64,000 bases of DNA from Candidatus Cloacimonadota bacterium (GTDB taxonomy: Bacteria > Cloacimonadota > Cloacimonadia > Cloacimonadales > TCS61), in assembly GCA_021736135.1 (NCBI GenBank), contig JAIPGO010000001.1, positions 1 to 64,000 of the forward strand, in the 5' to 3' direction. The position numbers and the translations under genes were made by a program. Of this stretch, positions 1-6,703 are shown in pieces; position 1 is the first letter of the stretch, and each line of letters starts with the position of its first letter. The notes beneath the pieces are model-generated. The model had not been told where the DNA came from, made no database searches, and saw only the letters and a program-made list of their open reading frames with translations.

Positions 1-134
1 ACGGCTTACTTACTGATTCAAAGAGCTTTGACCAATCCATTACTGGAAGTAGCCATCTTTTTCACTTCCGGTCGAACAGAAAATTAACCGGATTGGACTT
101 TCACCAACTGGATGCACACCACCTCGTGACGCAC
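1..134 (-). mobile_element. 5' end of a group II intron (partial)
   Basis: Read on the minus strand, position 134 starts with GTGCG, the group II intron 5' consensus (GUGYG), and GGTGAAAGTCC follows about 30 nt later (plus-strand complement 95-104), as in domain I of many bacterial group II introns. The upstream (5') exon on this strand ends in GATTCG (135-140), and a possible EBS1, TGAATC (complement 15-20), could pair with it over 6 bp including one G-U. The boundary falls exactly where a dispersed repeat, intact at 390-480, is interrupted. The rest of the intron, including any reverse transcriptase, lies left of the window. Recognition is by motif only; a degenerate intron fragment is possible. 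Confidence 0.72.
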
Positions 135-225
135 CGAATCCACACGAATTCACACGAATAATACTAAAACCCAATAGCAATAGACAATCACTCTTCTTCT
201 TACATTCATCCGTGCTGTCCGTGCC
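135..225. repeat. 91-bp direct repeat, copy 1
   Basis: This stretch is identical to 390-480. It carries stacked words of the type CACACGAATTCACACGAAT followed by TCCGTGCTGTCCGTGCC. Its left edge abuts the group II intron end at 134/135. Neighbouring sequence (about 240-360) holds inverted versions of the same words, so transcripts could fold back. Confidence 0.9.
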
Positions 226-1139
226 GTCCGTGGTTGATGATCTTCAATTTCTTTTAAACCACGAATACACTGACCACACGGAAAAAAGAAAAAGGGTAAA
301 TAACTACTCCACTTCTAAAATATCCCCTCTTATTCGTGAAGATTCGTGTTATTCGTGGTAGTAAAAAATCTTAATCCGTATTTCTACCACGAATCCACAC
401 GAATTCACACGAATAATACTAAAACCCAATAGCAATAGACAATCACTCTTCTTCTTACATTCATCCGTGCTGTCCGTGCCGAGGCGTAGTAAAACGAAGA
501 CTGGTGCCGTCCGTGGTTAAGAAACTCTTTAAAAAACTCCAGCCACACGATTTTTTTCAAGTCGATAACCCGCCAAGTGGACGTTCACCAGTGCGCAGCA
601 TGGGGAATGAACACGACTCAGTGAACAGTGAATGGTGAACCGGATTTCCGGACCGCCGAGACCGACTCGGCTCTTACAATTTCGAATCACCCACCTTCGT
701 TTAATGCTATGGCGTGGCAAGCGAGTTACGAATCACCAATCTCGCTGAACGAAGTGAAGTCAATTTCAACCACAGATTCACATGGGTTCTTTTTTCAATT
801 CACGACTCACAACTCACAACTCACGATTTACTTCTTCATACGTTCATTCTCATTTCTATCAATTCAATTTACGTAGCACTTTTTTTTGGTTTTCCCTGTA
901 AAATTCCCGTTTTTATTACTTTATCATCCTTTTTGGTAACCGTTTATGCCTTTTTTCTGTCCTTAAGGAGAGGATGCTATGGGAATGCTATGGGTTCTTA
1001 AAGGCAGCAAATTAATATTGCCATTTATCACCACTAATTAGAACATTTGTTATATTGTATTATTATCTATTCATAGTTCATTAATATGTGAAATAATAAT
1101 TTATTCTCATGATTGAATTATAATTTTCAATTTTGCATT
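226..1139. other. gene-free, repeat-rich intergenic region
   Basis: I see no supported gene here. Short ORFs run through stacked words (gactcacaactcacaactcac, cgtgaagattcgtgttattcg), lack ribosome-binding sites and resemble no family I recognise. The region holds inverted copies of the ATTCGTG/CACGAAT words and small palindromes such as CCGGATTTCCGG near 640. It looks like a landing zone of decayed interspersed repeats. Confidence 0.6.
390..480. repeat. 91-bp direct repeat, copy 2
   Basis: Identical to 135-225, and continuous on its left with TACCA, the presumed uninterrupted form of the repeat. On its right a 28-bp stretch (481-508) ending in GTGCC separates it from the GTCCGTGGTT that directly follows copy 1, so the insert is flanked by GTGCC on both sides. 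Confidence 0.9.
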
Positions 1140-1249
1140 ACTTTTGTCCCATCTTCACATCTTCACATTTTCGTCTCACGTCTCACGTCTCACGTCTCAC
1201 TCCTGAACACAGTGAAGGTAAAACGCAGTGAATGTATCACCATTTTTTA

Positions 1250-1278
1250 TTGACAGAATTTTGAGCTTTATTTTATTT
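1250..1278 (+). promoter_or_regulatory. predicted promoter of module A
   Basis: TTGACA at 1250-1255 is followed after 17 bp by TTATTT (1273-1278); TATTTTTG at 1274-1281 would also fit a Bacteroidota-like TAnnTTTG box. Module B has TTGACA (9443) and TTATTT (9466) at the same spacing. The -10 match to sigma-70 is weak. Confidence 0.45.
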
Positions 1279-1358
1279 TTGTTTTTGGTTGAACTGCTTA
1301 CTTATGAATGAGAGTTTATTCTGTTATTTGTATAGTTCAACGCAGGAGGAACTACAAA

Positions 1359-1445
1359 ATGAAAGACTTTTATAATGGACAATGGATGATGGATAATTCA
1401 ATCAAGAGGAGCTGCGTAAGTACTTATATATATATATATATATAG
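1359..1445 (+). CDS. putative leader peptide of module A (28 aa)
   Basis: A strong Shine-Dalgarno AGGAGG lies 9 nt upstream of ATG 1359. The ORF begins MKDFYNG and runs into the TA repeat, which encodes alternating Tyr-Ile before a TAG at 1443-1445. Module B has the same start (MKDFYNG at 9552) but stops after 14 residues. The two copies agree over the first seven residues and then diverge, so if translation matters it may be the act of translating rather than the product. It sits between the promoter and the hairpin leader, a position compatible with attenuation. No family is recognised. Confidence 0.35.
   Translation: MKDFYNGQWMMDNSIKRSCVSTYIYIYI
1425..1444 (+). repeat. (TA)10 microsatellite
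   Basis: Ten uninterrupted TA units lie in the 5' leader of the gene at 1677. The paralogous position in module B (9625-9636) has six. The length differs between otherwise very similar leaders, which suggests slippage. Confidence 0.9.
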
Positions 1446-1520
1446 CTCATTAACAGTAAATAACTTTGATCGAAAAAGACTGTTTTGCTTTGGATACAAA
1501 TTCAAATTCGGCTGAGGTGA

Positions 1521-1606
1521 CTGCTTCATTTAGTTGAAGCAGGCTGAAAAATGAATGCCCATTTACCATAAAAGCTACTTTGCCGACTTTCGCCAGCAAA
1601 GCAGCC
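1521..1606 (+). ncRNA. candidate structured leader RNA, copy A
   Basis: There are three consecutive hairpins: CTGCTTCA/TGAAGCAG (1521-1542), AAAT/ATTT around an 8-nt GAATGCCC loop (1549-1564), and CTTTGC/GCAAAG (1578-1601, extendable to 1573-1606). In copy B (9713-9798) the second stem reads AAAC/GTTT, a T-A to C-G compensatory change. Differences in hairpins 1 and 3 fall mainly in loops or stem ends. A further GTCCGG/CCGGAC hairpin (1632-1655) is present only in this copy. I recognise no known riboswitch class. The antisense strand has an open frame here in which the two compensating changes are also synonymous, so a coding explanation remains open. Confidence 0.5.
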
Positions 1607-1676
1607 ACGTAAGCAATGTTACGTTAATCAAGTCCGGTATTATGTCAAGCCGGACGCATCTCAATGGAGAATTTTC

Positions 1677-4118
1677 ATGAAAAAAATAATACTTTTATAT
1701 TTGTTGGTGATTTTACCAATATTTCTTTCTGCGCAATGGTATGTTGACGGAACGGTTGGACAAACCGGAAACGGTAGTCAGCAATCACCCTTCAAAACCA
1801 TAGCAGAAGCTGTGGCAGTACTGCATGATGGAGATATAGTTCATGTTGCGCCTGCTACATATACCGAAACCGTCGATTTTGATGATCACTATTTTGATCT
1901 TATAGGTGATAATGTAAGCACAACTATCATTGATGGGGATGAATCTTCTGATGGAATCATAATTCCTGATGGAAATCCTGCAATTACTGGATTAAGTACT
2001 ATTAAATCTCTTACAGTAATGAATTGCTATACATCCCAACAAAGTGATGGTGCCGGGATCGCAATTAAGAACAGGAATGTAGTAATTGATGATTGCATAA
2101 TTCAGTATAATGAAAGTGACAGACATGGTGGTGGTATATTTTTTGCAGGTGATGATGACTATATTTTAACGATAACTAATTGCAAAATCAATAATAACAG
2201 CACTGATGATTGTGGCGGTGGCATCTATTTTTATGGATCAGGTTCAGATGAATTAGTCATTCAAGATTGCGATATTTACTCCAACACATGCGAGGAATTT
2301 GGTGGAGGAGTATTTGCCTCAGGTACATCTATAAATTTGATGACATTATCATTTGAAAATTCTGATATTTATGGTAACGTCAGTACAAGTAATGATCCAG
2401 ATACCAGTAAAGGTGGTGGCATTTATGCTGCATATCTTGATTATAGCACTCTCTCGTTCGAGAATCTTCTTGTTTATGAAAATTCTTCCTACGACCACGG
2501 TAGTGGCATTATTATATCAAACTCAGATGGTGTACAAAATGATCCACTGACTTTGAATAAACTAACTGTTGTTGATAATATATGTGATGACAATAATCCA
2601 GGAATATATTTCGAATCCTGCTCCCATACGTTAGTGACAAATTCAATCATCTGGAATGAAAGCGGAACTATTCAAGTATCCCAAAATAGTGTAGAGTACT
2701 GCTGTATTTATAATGATTATGCAGGAACAGGTAATCTGGACGATGACCCTGAGTTTGTAAATGCTGCCAGTGATGATTATAGCATAGAAGATTATAGCCC
2801 CTGTATTGATATGGGTGATCCTGACTCAGATTATGATGATTCGGATGATTCCAGAGCAGATATGGGTTATGAATATGTTGATCAGGATAAATTTACTTAT
2901 GTTGGTGAAGTAGGACCAACCGTTAAACTCTGGAAATGGCTGAGTTATCCCCGGTTACCTGTTGCTGATGGTACGAATAATGGAGATGAGGTTAGTTCCT
3001 CTCTTTTAAGACATCATTGGAATCCGATGCCTACCCAATGTGGCTGGTATTATGAAGAAGATGATCCAAATTATCCTATTCTTTTGGGAGATTATGATGA
3101 CCCAGAATGGGATTGGTTTCCTCCAACTCCACCAACATTCAATAGTACGAAAGGTTATAAAGTCTATCGGAAAGGTGGATCTGTCAGCAATCATTTTAGT
3201 CCTGGTTTGAAATGTTTGGATGGACAAGATATCACTATCTCAACCGGGGAGAACTGGATAGGTTATTTTCTGGAAGATAGCCAGCAGCCTTCCGATGCTT
3301 TTCCGTCTGCAGTTCTTGATGATCTTAATTGGGTTCAAGGGCAGAGTTGGACATGGGCAAGAGATGGTCATGGAAACTGGCTTACTGATACTTATACCAT
3401 AAATTACGGAGACTGCATAATAGTAAGTGCAACCGCAGGTCACACTTTTGACTGGGAAACTCCCAGTCGTTCGGAACCGGTTATCAGACCGGAACCAGAG
3501 CATTATGCTTACCTGGAAGAGATCGATTATCAGCCCATTTACGTTGATTTTGGTGAGAATGAGCTTCCCTTGGAAGTAGCAGTTTACGTGGATGATATAT
3601 GCCGGGGAGCGGAAGTAGTTGATGGTCAGGTAACGCAAATATGTGCATATATTTTGGAATGTGATCCCGGTTTACAGGTAGAATTCGAATTCTATTATGA
3701 TAACCGTCAGATTGGCGACAGGATCAGGAATTATGATATTGAAACAGCATTCGGAGTGGAAAGTAATAGTAATCTGGAAACTGGCAGACCTGGAGATATT
3801 TATTTTGTTTCGTTCAGGGATCTTGATTTTGAAGTACTGGAACCACCAGTTGCGCTTCATTGCTATCCAAATCCTTTCAATCCTGAATTGACAATCTCAT
3901 TCAATATAGACGAAACTCAAGCAGTCAAACTGGAAATCTATAACAGTAAGGGGCAAAAAGTGAAGACTATGGTCAATGAACTGTTCCGTCCAGCAGATTA
4001 TTCGCTTGTTTGGAATGGAACCGATGATAATAATCGCTCCGTTAGCAGTGGAGTGTATTTCATTAAGCTGCAGGTGGGTGATGAAGTGGTTAGCGACAAA
4101 GTAATATTGATGAAATAA
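1677..4118 (+). CDS. exported beta-helix protein with T9SS-type sorting domain (813 aa)
   Basis: Predicted cell-surface or secreted right-handed parallel beta-helix protein. Residues 1-20 (MKKIILLYLLVILPIFLSAQ) are a signal peptide. Residues about 20-390 are Gly/Asn/Asp-rich helix repeats of the pectin-lyase-fold/DUF1565 kind. A central module (about 400-700, with PLEVAVYVDD near 625) follows, then from about residue 728 a FlgD-Ig/T9SS type A sorting domain starting CYPNPFNPELTISF and ending in a basic Lys. GGAGA precedes the ATG. The protein at 9869 has the same body plan, including the PLEVAVYVD module, so these two are paralogues. The C-terminal 85 residues are nearly identical to those of the next gene, whose body differs. 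Function (adhesin, glycan binding or lyase) cannot be read from sequence; no catalytic motif is evident. Confidence 0.88.
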   Translation: MKKIILLYLLVILPIFLSAQWYVDGTVGQTGNGSQQSPFKTIAEAVAVLHDGDIVHVAPATYTETVDFDDHYFDLIGDNVSTTIIDGDESSDGIIIPDGNPAITGLSTIKSLTVMNCYTSQQSDGAGIAIKNRNVVIDDCIIQYNESDRHGGGIFFAGDDDYILTITNCKINNNSTDDCGGGIYFYGSGSDELVIQDCDIYSNTCEEFGGGVFASGTSINLMTLSFENSDIYGNVSTSNDPDTSKGGGIYAAYLDYSTLSFENLLVYENSSYDHGSGIIISNSDGVQNDPLTLNKLTVVDNICDDNNPGIYFESCSHTLVTNSIIWNESGTIQVSQNSVEYCCIYNDYAGTGNLDDDPEFVNAASDDYSIEDYSPCIDMGDPDSDYDDSDDSRADMGYEYVDQDKFTYVGEVGPTVKLWKWLSYPRLPVADGTNNGDEVSSSLLRHHWNPMPTQCGWYYEEDDPNYPILLGDYDDPEWDWFPPTPPTFNSTKGYKVYRKGGSVSNHFSPGLKCLDGQDITISTGENWIGYFLEDSQQPSDAFPSAVLDDLNWVQGQSWTWARDGHGNWLTDTYTINYGDCIIVSATAGHTFDWETPSRSEPVIRPEPEHYAYLEEIDYQPIYVDFGENELPLEVAVYVDDICRGAEVVDGQVTQICAYILECDPGLQVEFEFYYDNRQIGDRIRNYDIETAFGVESNSNLETGRPGDIYFVSFRDLDFEVLEPPVALHCYPNPFNPELTISFNIDETQAVKLEIYNSKGQKVKTMVNELFRPADYSLVWNGTDDNNRSVSSGVYFIKLQVGDEVVSDKVILMK

Positions 4119-4144
4119 CGTGATTCGAAACTCGAAACTCGACT

Positions 4145-4174
4145 ATCCTAGCGTCCCGCAAGGGGCGTCAGGAT
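4145..4174 (+). promoter_or_regulatory. GCAA-loop hairpin in intergenic leader, copy 1
   Basis: A 13-position stem (ATCCTAGCGTCCC / GGGGCGTCAGGAT, one A-C mismatch) is capped by a GCAA tetraloop. Two smaller stem-loops follow (CTTC-GCGT-GAAG, and CCATCCC-AA-GGGCTGG). The whole block recurs at 6597-6626 before the next gene. There is no T-tract, so it is not an intrinsic terminator; a mRNA processing or stability element is possible. Confidence 0.6.
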
Positions 4175-4250
4175 TCTATAAAATACTGCCTCCTTCGCGT
4201 GAAGCCATCCCAAGGGCTGGTAAACTTTGGAGGATCTTCGAGAGGTTGAT

Positions 4251-6563
4251 ATGAAAAAAGTTGTCATCTTACTTTTTGTACTGATATTTATGAGTTTGCT
4301 GAAGGGGATCACTATTGAAGTGAATATTGATGGAACTGGAGATTATCTGACAATCCAGGAAGGTATTGATGCAAGTTCTGATGGAGATGTTGTGCTGGTA
4401 TATCCTGGGAGATATTTTGAGCACATAAATTATAATGGCAAGACAATCACGGTGGCCAGTTTGAATCTTACTACTGGAGATGAACATTATATTGATGAAA
4501 CAGTTATTGATGGCAGTGATAACGGTAGTTGCGTACGCGTAGATTCAGAAGAGGGGGAGTTAACAACTTTGCATGGTTTGACTTTGACTAATGGCGCTGG
4601 TGATCTTACTCTTCCAAGCATGAGGAAAGGAGGAGGAATATTATTGAGGAATTCCTCAAATTTACGAGTAATAAACTGCCTGATAACTAGGAACCGGGCT
4701 TCAGGTGGTGGCGGGATATTTACATCCCTTAGCAGCATATATCTGGAAGGGACTACTATCAGTTATAACAGGAGTTCACGTTTTTACAGTGGAGGATTAT
4801 GTACAAGTCATATGCAAGATGTTATATTTAGTGAGACCAACCGATGTAACATATATAATAATTATGGTCATTATGCAAATGATGTCTGTAATAGTGGGGG
4901 TGCAGGGAATTATACTGTTATAGTTGATACATTTACAGTATTAGAACCTGATCAATATTATCTGATGGGATTCAATAATGATACATCGTTTGAAATTTTT
5001 GAAATGGAATATGATATTTTAAATGGATATGTTGAAGAAATGGAATGTGACCTTTACGTAGCTCCTCATGGAGATAACACTAATAGCGGAATAAGCCCTG
5101 ATGAACCAATGCAGTCAATCACGGAAGCCCTGATCAGGGTACAGGCAGATGAGAATAATCCCCACACAATTCATCTGGCTCCGGGATTATACAGCTCCTG
5201 GGATAACGAACAAATATTACCTTTACACATGAAATCATTCGTTTCCCTGGAAGGAGCAGGGATGTATGAGACAATTATTGATGGAGAAGATTACTATAAT
5301 ATGCTCTTTGATCTAATCAGCCAATATGGCTATACAGTTAGTAATTTAAGTTTTGAAAATTCATACAGTCCCGTTGAAGTGGAACCCTATTCTAAACAAT
5401 ACAGTTGCTGTTTTTCGAGAATTAATGAAAATCTGGAATACTTTTTAATCGAGAATGTGAGATTTGCCTATTGCGGTGATGGATTTGATCCGGGATTTGA
5501 TAACTACTATTTGATCTGTAGTGATAGAGGGATAAACATAAATAATGTGATTTTCGAAAATAATGAATCGAGAATATGCGGATTTAAATTATATGGAAGC
5601 CCTTATGGTGATCCACAAACAACAAACATAACAAATACCATAATAAGAAATAATGACAATTTCAGTGGTTTGGTTTATTTTGGAAATGAAAATGAAAATA
5701 ATCGGTTAAATATCATTGATCTGGAATTTACCGGAAATCATTTCGACTATCCTAATGCGACACCTGGAGCAACTTATTGCCAGGGAATGAAATTTTATGG
5801 ACCTAGCCAGATAAATATAATTAACAGTACTTTTTCAGATAATACCCTGGCTCAGGATAATGGAACTATTTTAGATTTCCAATTTTCTATGAATATCAAT
5901 ATGTTTAATACAATAATATCTGGTTATCCGTATTATGCAATTGAAAGAAGCTTAGGTGGTGATCCATCTCAGGAATTTATTCTTGATCACTGTCTGATCG
6001 AGGGAGGTATTGATGATATGCTTGGAGCAGGACTTCCCGGAATGGTATATGGAGAAGTACTTACGCATCTTCCCTTTTATGATTATGAAGGAGAATATCC
6101 CTATTATTTAGCATATAATTCCCCCTGCATTGGAGCGGGAACATTAGACCTGCCTGATGAAATTGAATTACCGGATTATGATTTTATGGGTAATCCGCGT
6201 ATAGTTGGCAATAGCATTGATATGGGGGCTTATGAATGGGATGGCTGGGGTATGCCTGATAATGAAGATGAGATAGTAAATGAAAATGGAAAATTGAAAA
6301 TGGAAAATTATCCAAATCCATTTAATCCGGAATTGACAGTCTCATTCAATATCGACGAAACTCAAGCAGTCAAACTGGAAATCTATAACAGTAAGGGTCA
6401 AAAAGTGAAGACTATGGTTAACGAACTGTTCCGTCCAGCAGATTATTCGCTGGTTTGGAATGGAAATGATGATAATAATCATTCAGTAAGCAGTGGAGTG
6501 TATTTCATCAGGCTGCAGGTTGGTGATGAAGTAGTTAGCGACAAAGTAGTTTTAATGAAATAA
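4251..6563 (+). CDS. exported beta-helix protein with T9SS-type sorting domain (770 aa)
   Basis: Secreted/surface beta-helix protein. I choose ATG 4251 rather than an in-frame TTG at 4227 because GAGAGG sits about 6 nt upstream and the product then starts with a normal signal peptide (MKKVVILLFVLIFMSLLKG). The N-terminal third carries DUF1565-like repeats (VNIDGTGDYLTIQEGI, VYPGRYFEHI). A second helix section starts near residue 275 with DGTNSG-like GDNTNSGISPDEPMQS. The sorting domain starts at about residue 685 with NYPNPFNPELTVSF. The body is a close paralogue of the next gene and a more distant one of the gene at 12443. The sorting domain is nearly identical to that of the preceding gene instead. 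A dispersed repeat word (aatggaaaattgaaaa) is translated just before the sorting domain as ENGKLKMEN. Confidence 0.88.
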   Translation: MKKVVILLFVLIFMSLLKGITIEVNIDGTGDYLTIQEGIDASSDGDVVLVYPGRYFEHINYNGKTITVASLNLTTGDEHYIDETVIDGSDNGSCVRVDSEEGELTTLHGLTLTNGAGDLTLPSMRKGGGILLRNSSNLRVINCLITRNRASGGGGIFTSLSSIYLEGTTISYNRSSRFYSGGLCTSHMQDVIFSETNRCNIYNNYGHYANDVCNSGGAGNYTVIVDTFTVLEPDQYYLMGFNNDTSFEIFEMEYDILNGYVEEMECDLYVAPHGDNTNSGISPDEPMQSITEALIRVQADENNPHTIHLAPGLYSSWDNEQILPLHMKSFVSLEGAGMYETIIDGEDYYNMLFDLISQYGYTVSNLSFENSYSPVEVEPYSKQYSCCFSRINENLEYFLIENVRFAYCGDGFDPGFDNYYLICSDRGININNVIFENNESRICGFKLYGSPYGDPQTTNITNTIIRNNDNFSGLVYFGNENENNRLNIIDLEFTGNHFDYPNATPGATYCQGMKFYGPSQINIINSTFSDNTLAQDNGTILDFQFSMNINMFNTIISGYPYYAIERSLGGDPSQEFILDHCLIEGGIDDMLGAGLPGMVYGEVLTHLPFYDYEGEYPYYLAYNSPCIGAGTLDLPDEIELPDYDFMGNPRIVGNSIDMGAYEWDGWGMPDNEDEIVNENGKLKMENYPNPFNPELTVSFNIDETQAVKLEIYNSKGQKVKTMVNELFRPADYSLVWNGNDDNNHSVSSGVYFIRLQVGDEVVSDKVVLMK

Positions 6564-6596
6564 CGTGATTCGAAACTCATAACTCGAGACTCGACT

Positions 6597-6626
6597 ATCC
6601 TGGCGTCCCGCAAGGGGCGTCAGGAT
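6597..6626 (+). promoter_or_regulatory. GCAA-loop hairpin in intergenic leader, copy 2
   Basis: Second copy of the block at 4145-4174, with a fully paired stem (ATCCTGGCGTCCC / GGGGCGTCAGGAT, allowing G-U) and the same GCAA loop. The surrounding ~140 bp between the two genes is also nearly identical to that at 4119-4250, so the spacer duplicated with the genes. Confidence 0.6.
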
Positions 6627-6703
6627 TCTATAAAATACTGTCCTCCTTCGCGTGAAGCCATCCCAAGGGCTGGTAAACTTTGGAGGATCTTCGAGAGGTT
6701 AAT

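Larger units (their letters stand above)
1140..1676 (+). repeat. leader module A (duplicated intergenic block)
   Basis: This block recurs at 9144-9868 (module B) and, truncated, at 15366-15587 (module C). It starts with a C/T-rich word array (cttcacatcttcacattttcgtctcac, then CTCCTGAACACAGTGAAGG). It then carries a promoter-like TTGACA, a strong Shine-Dalgarno with a short ORF, a TA dinucleotide run and a set of hairpins before the ATG at 1677. Modules A and B each precede a paralogous exported protein, so the block was probably copied together with its gene. Confidence 0.8.

Noticed and set aside
628-1001. two overlapping short plus-strand frames
   Set aside because: They translate dispersed repeat words; no start signal or homology pattern.
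1521-1606. known riboswitch (c-di-GMP GEMM-I, TPP, cobalamin)
   Set aside because: Conserved cores of these classes (for example GEMM GGCAAACC ... GACGCAAAGC, TPP CTGAGA) are not present in the right order.
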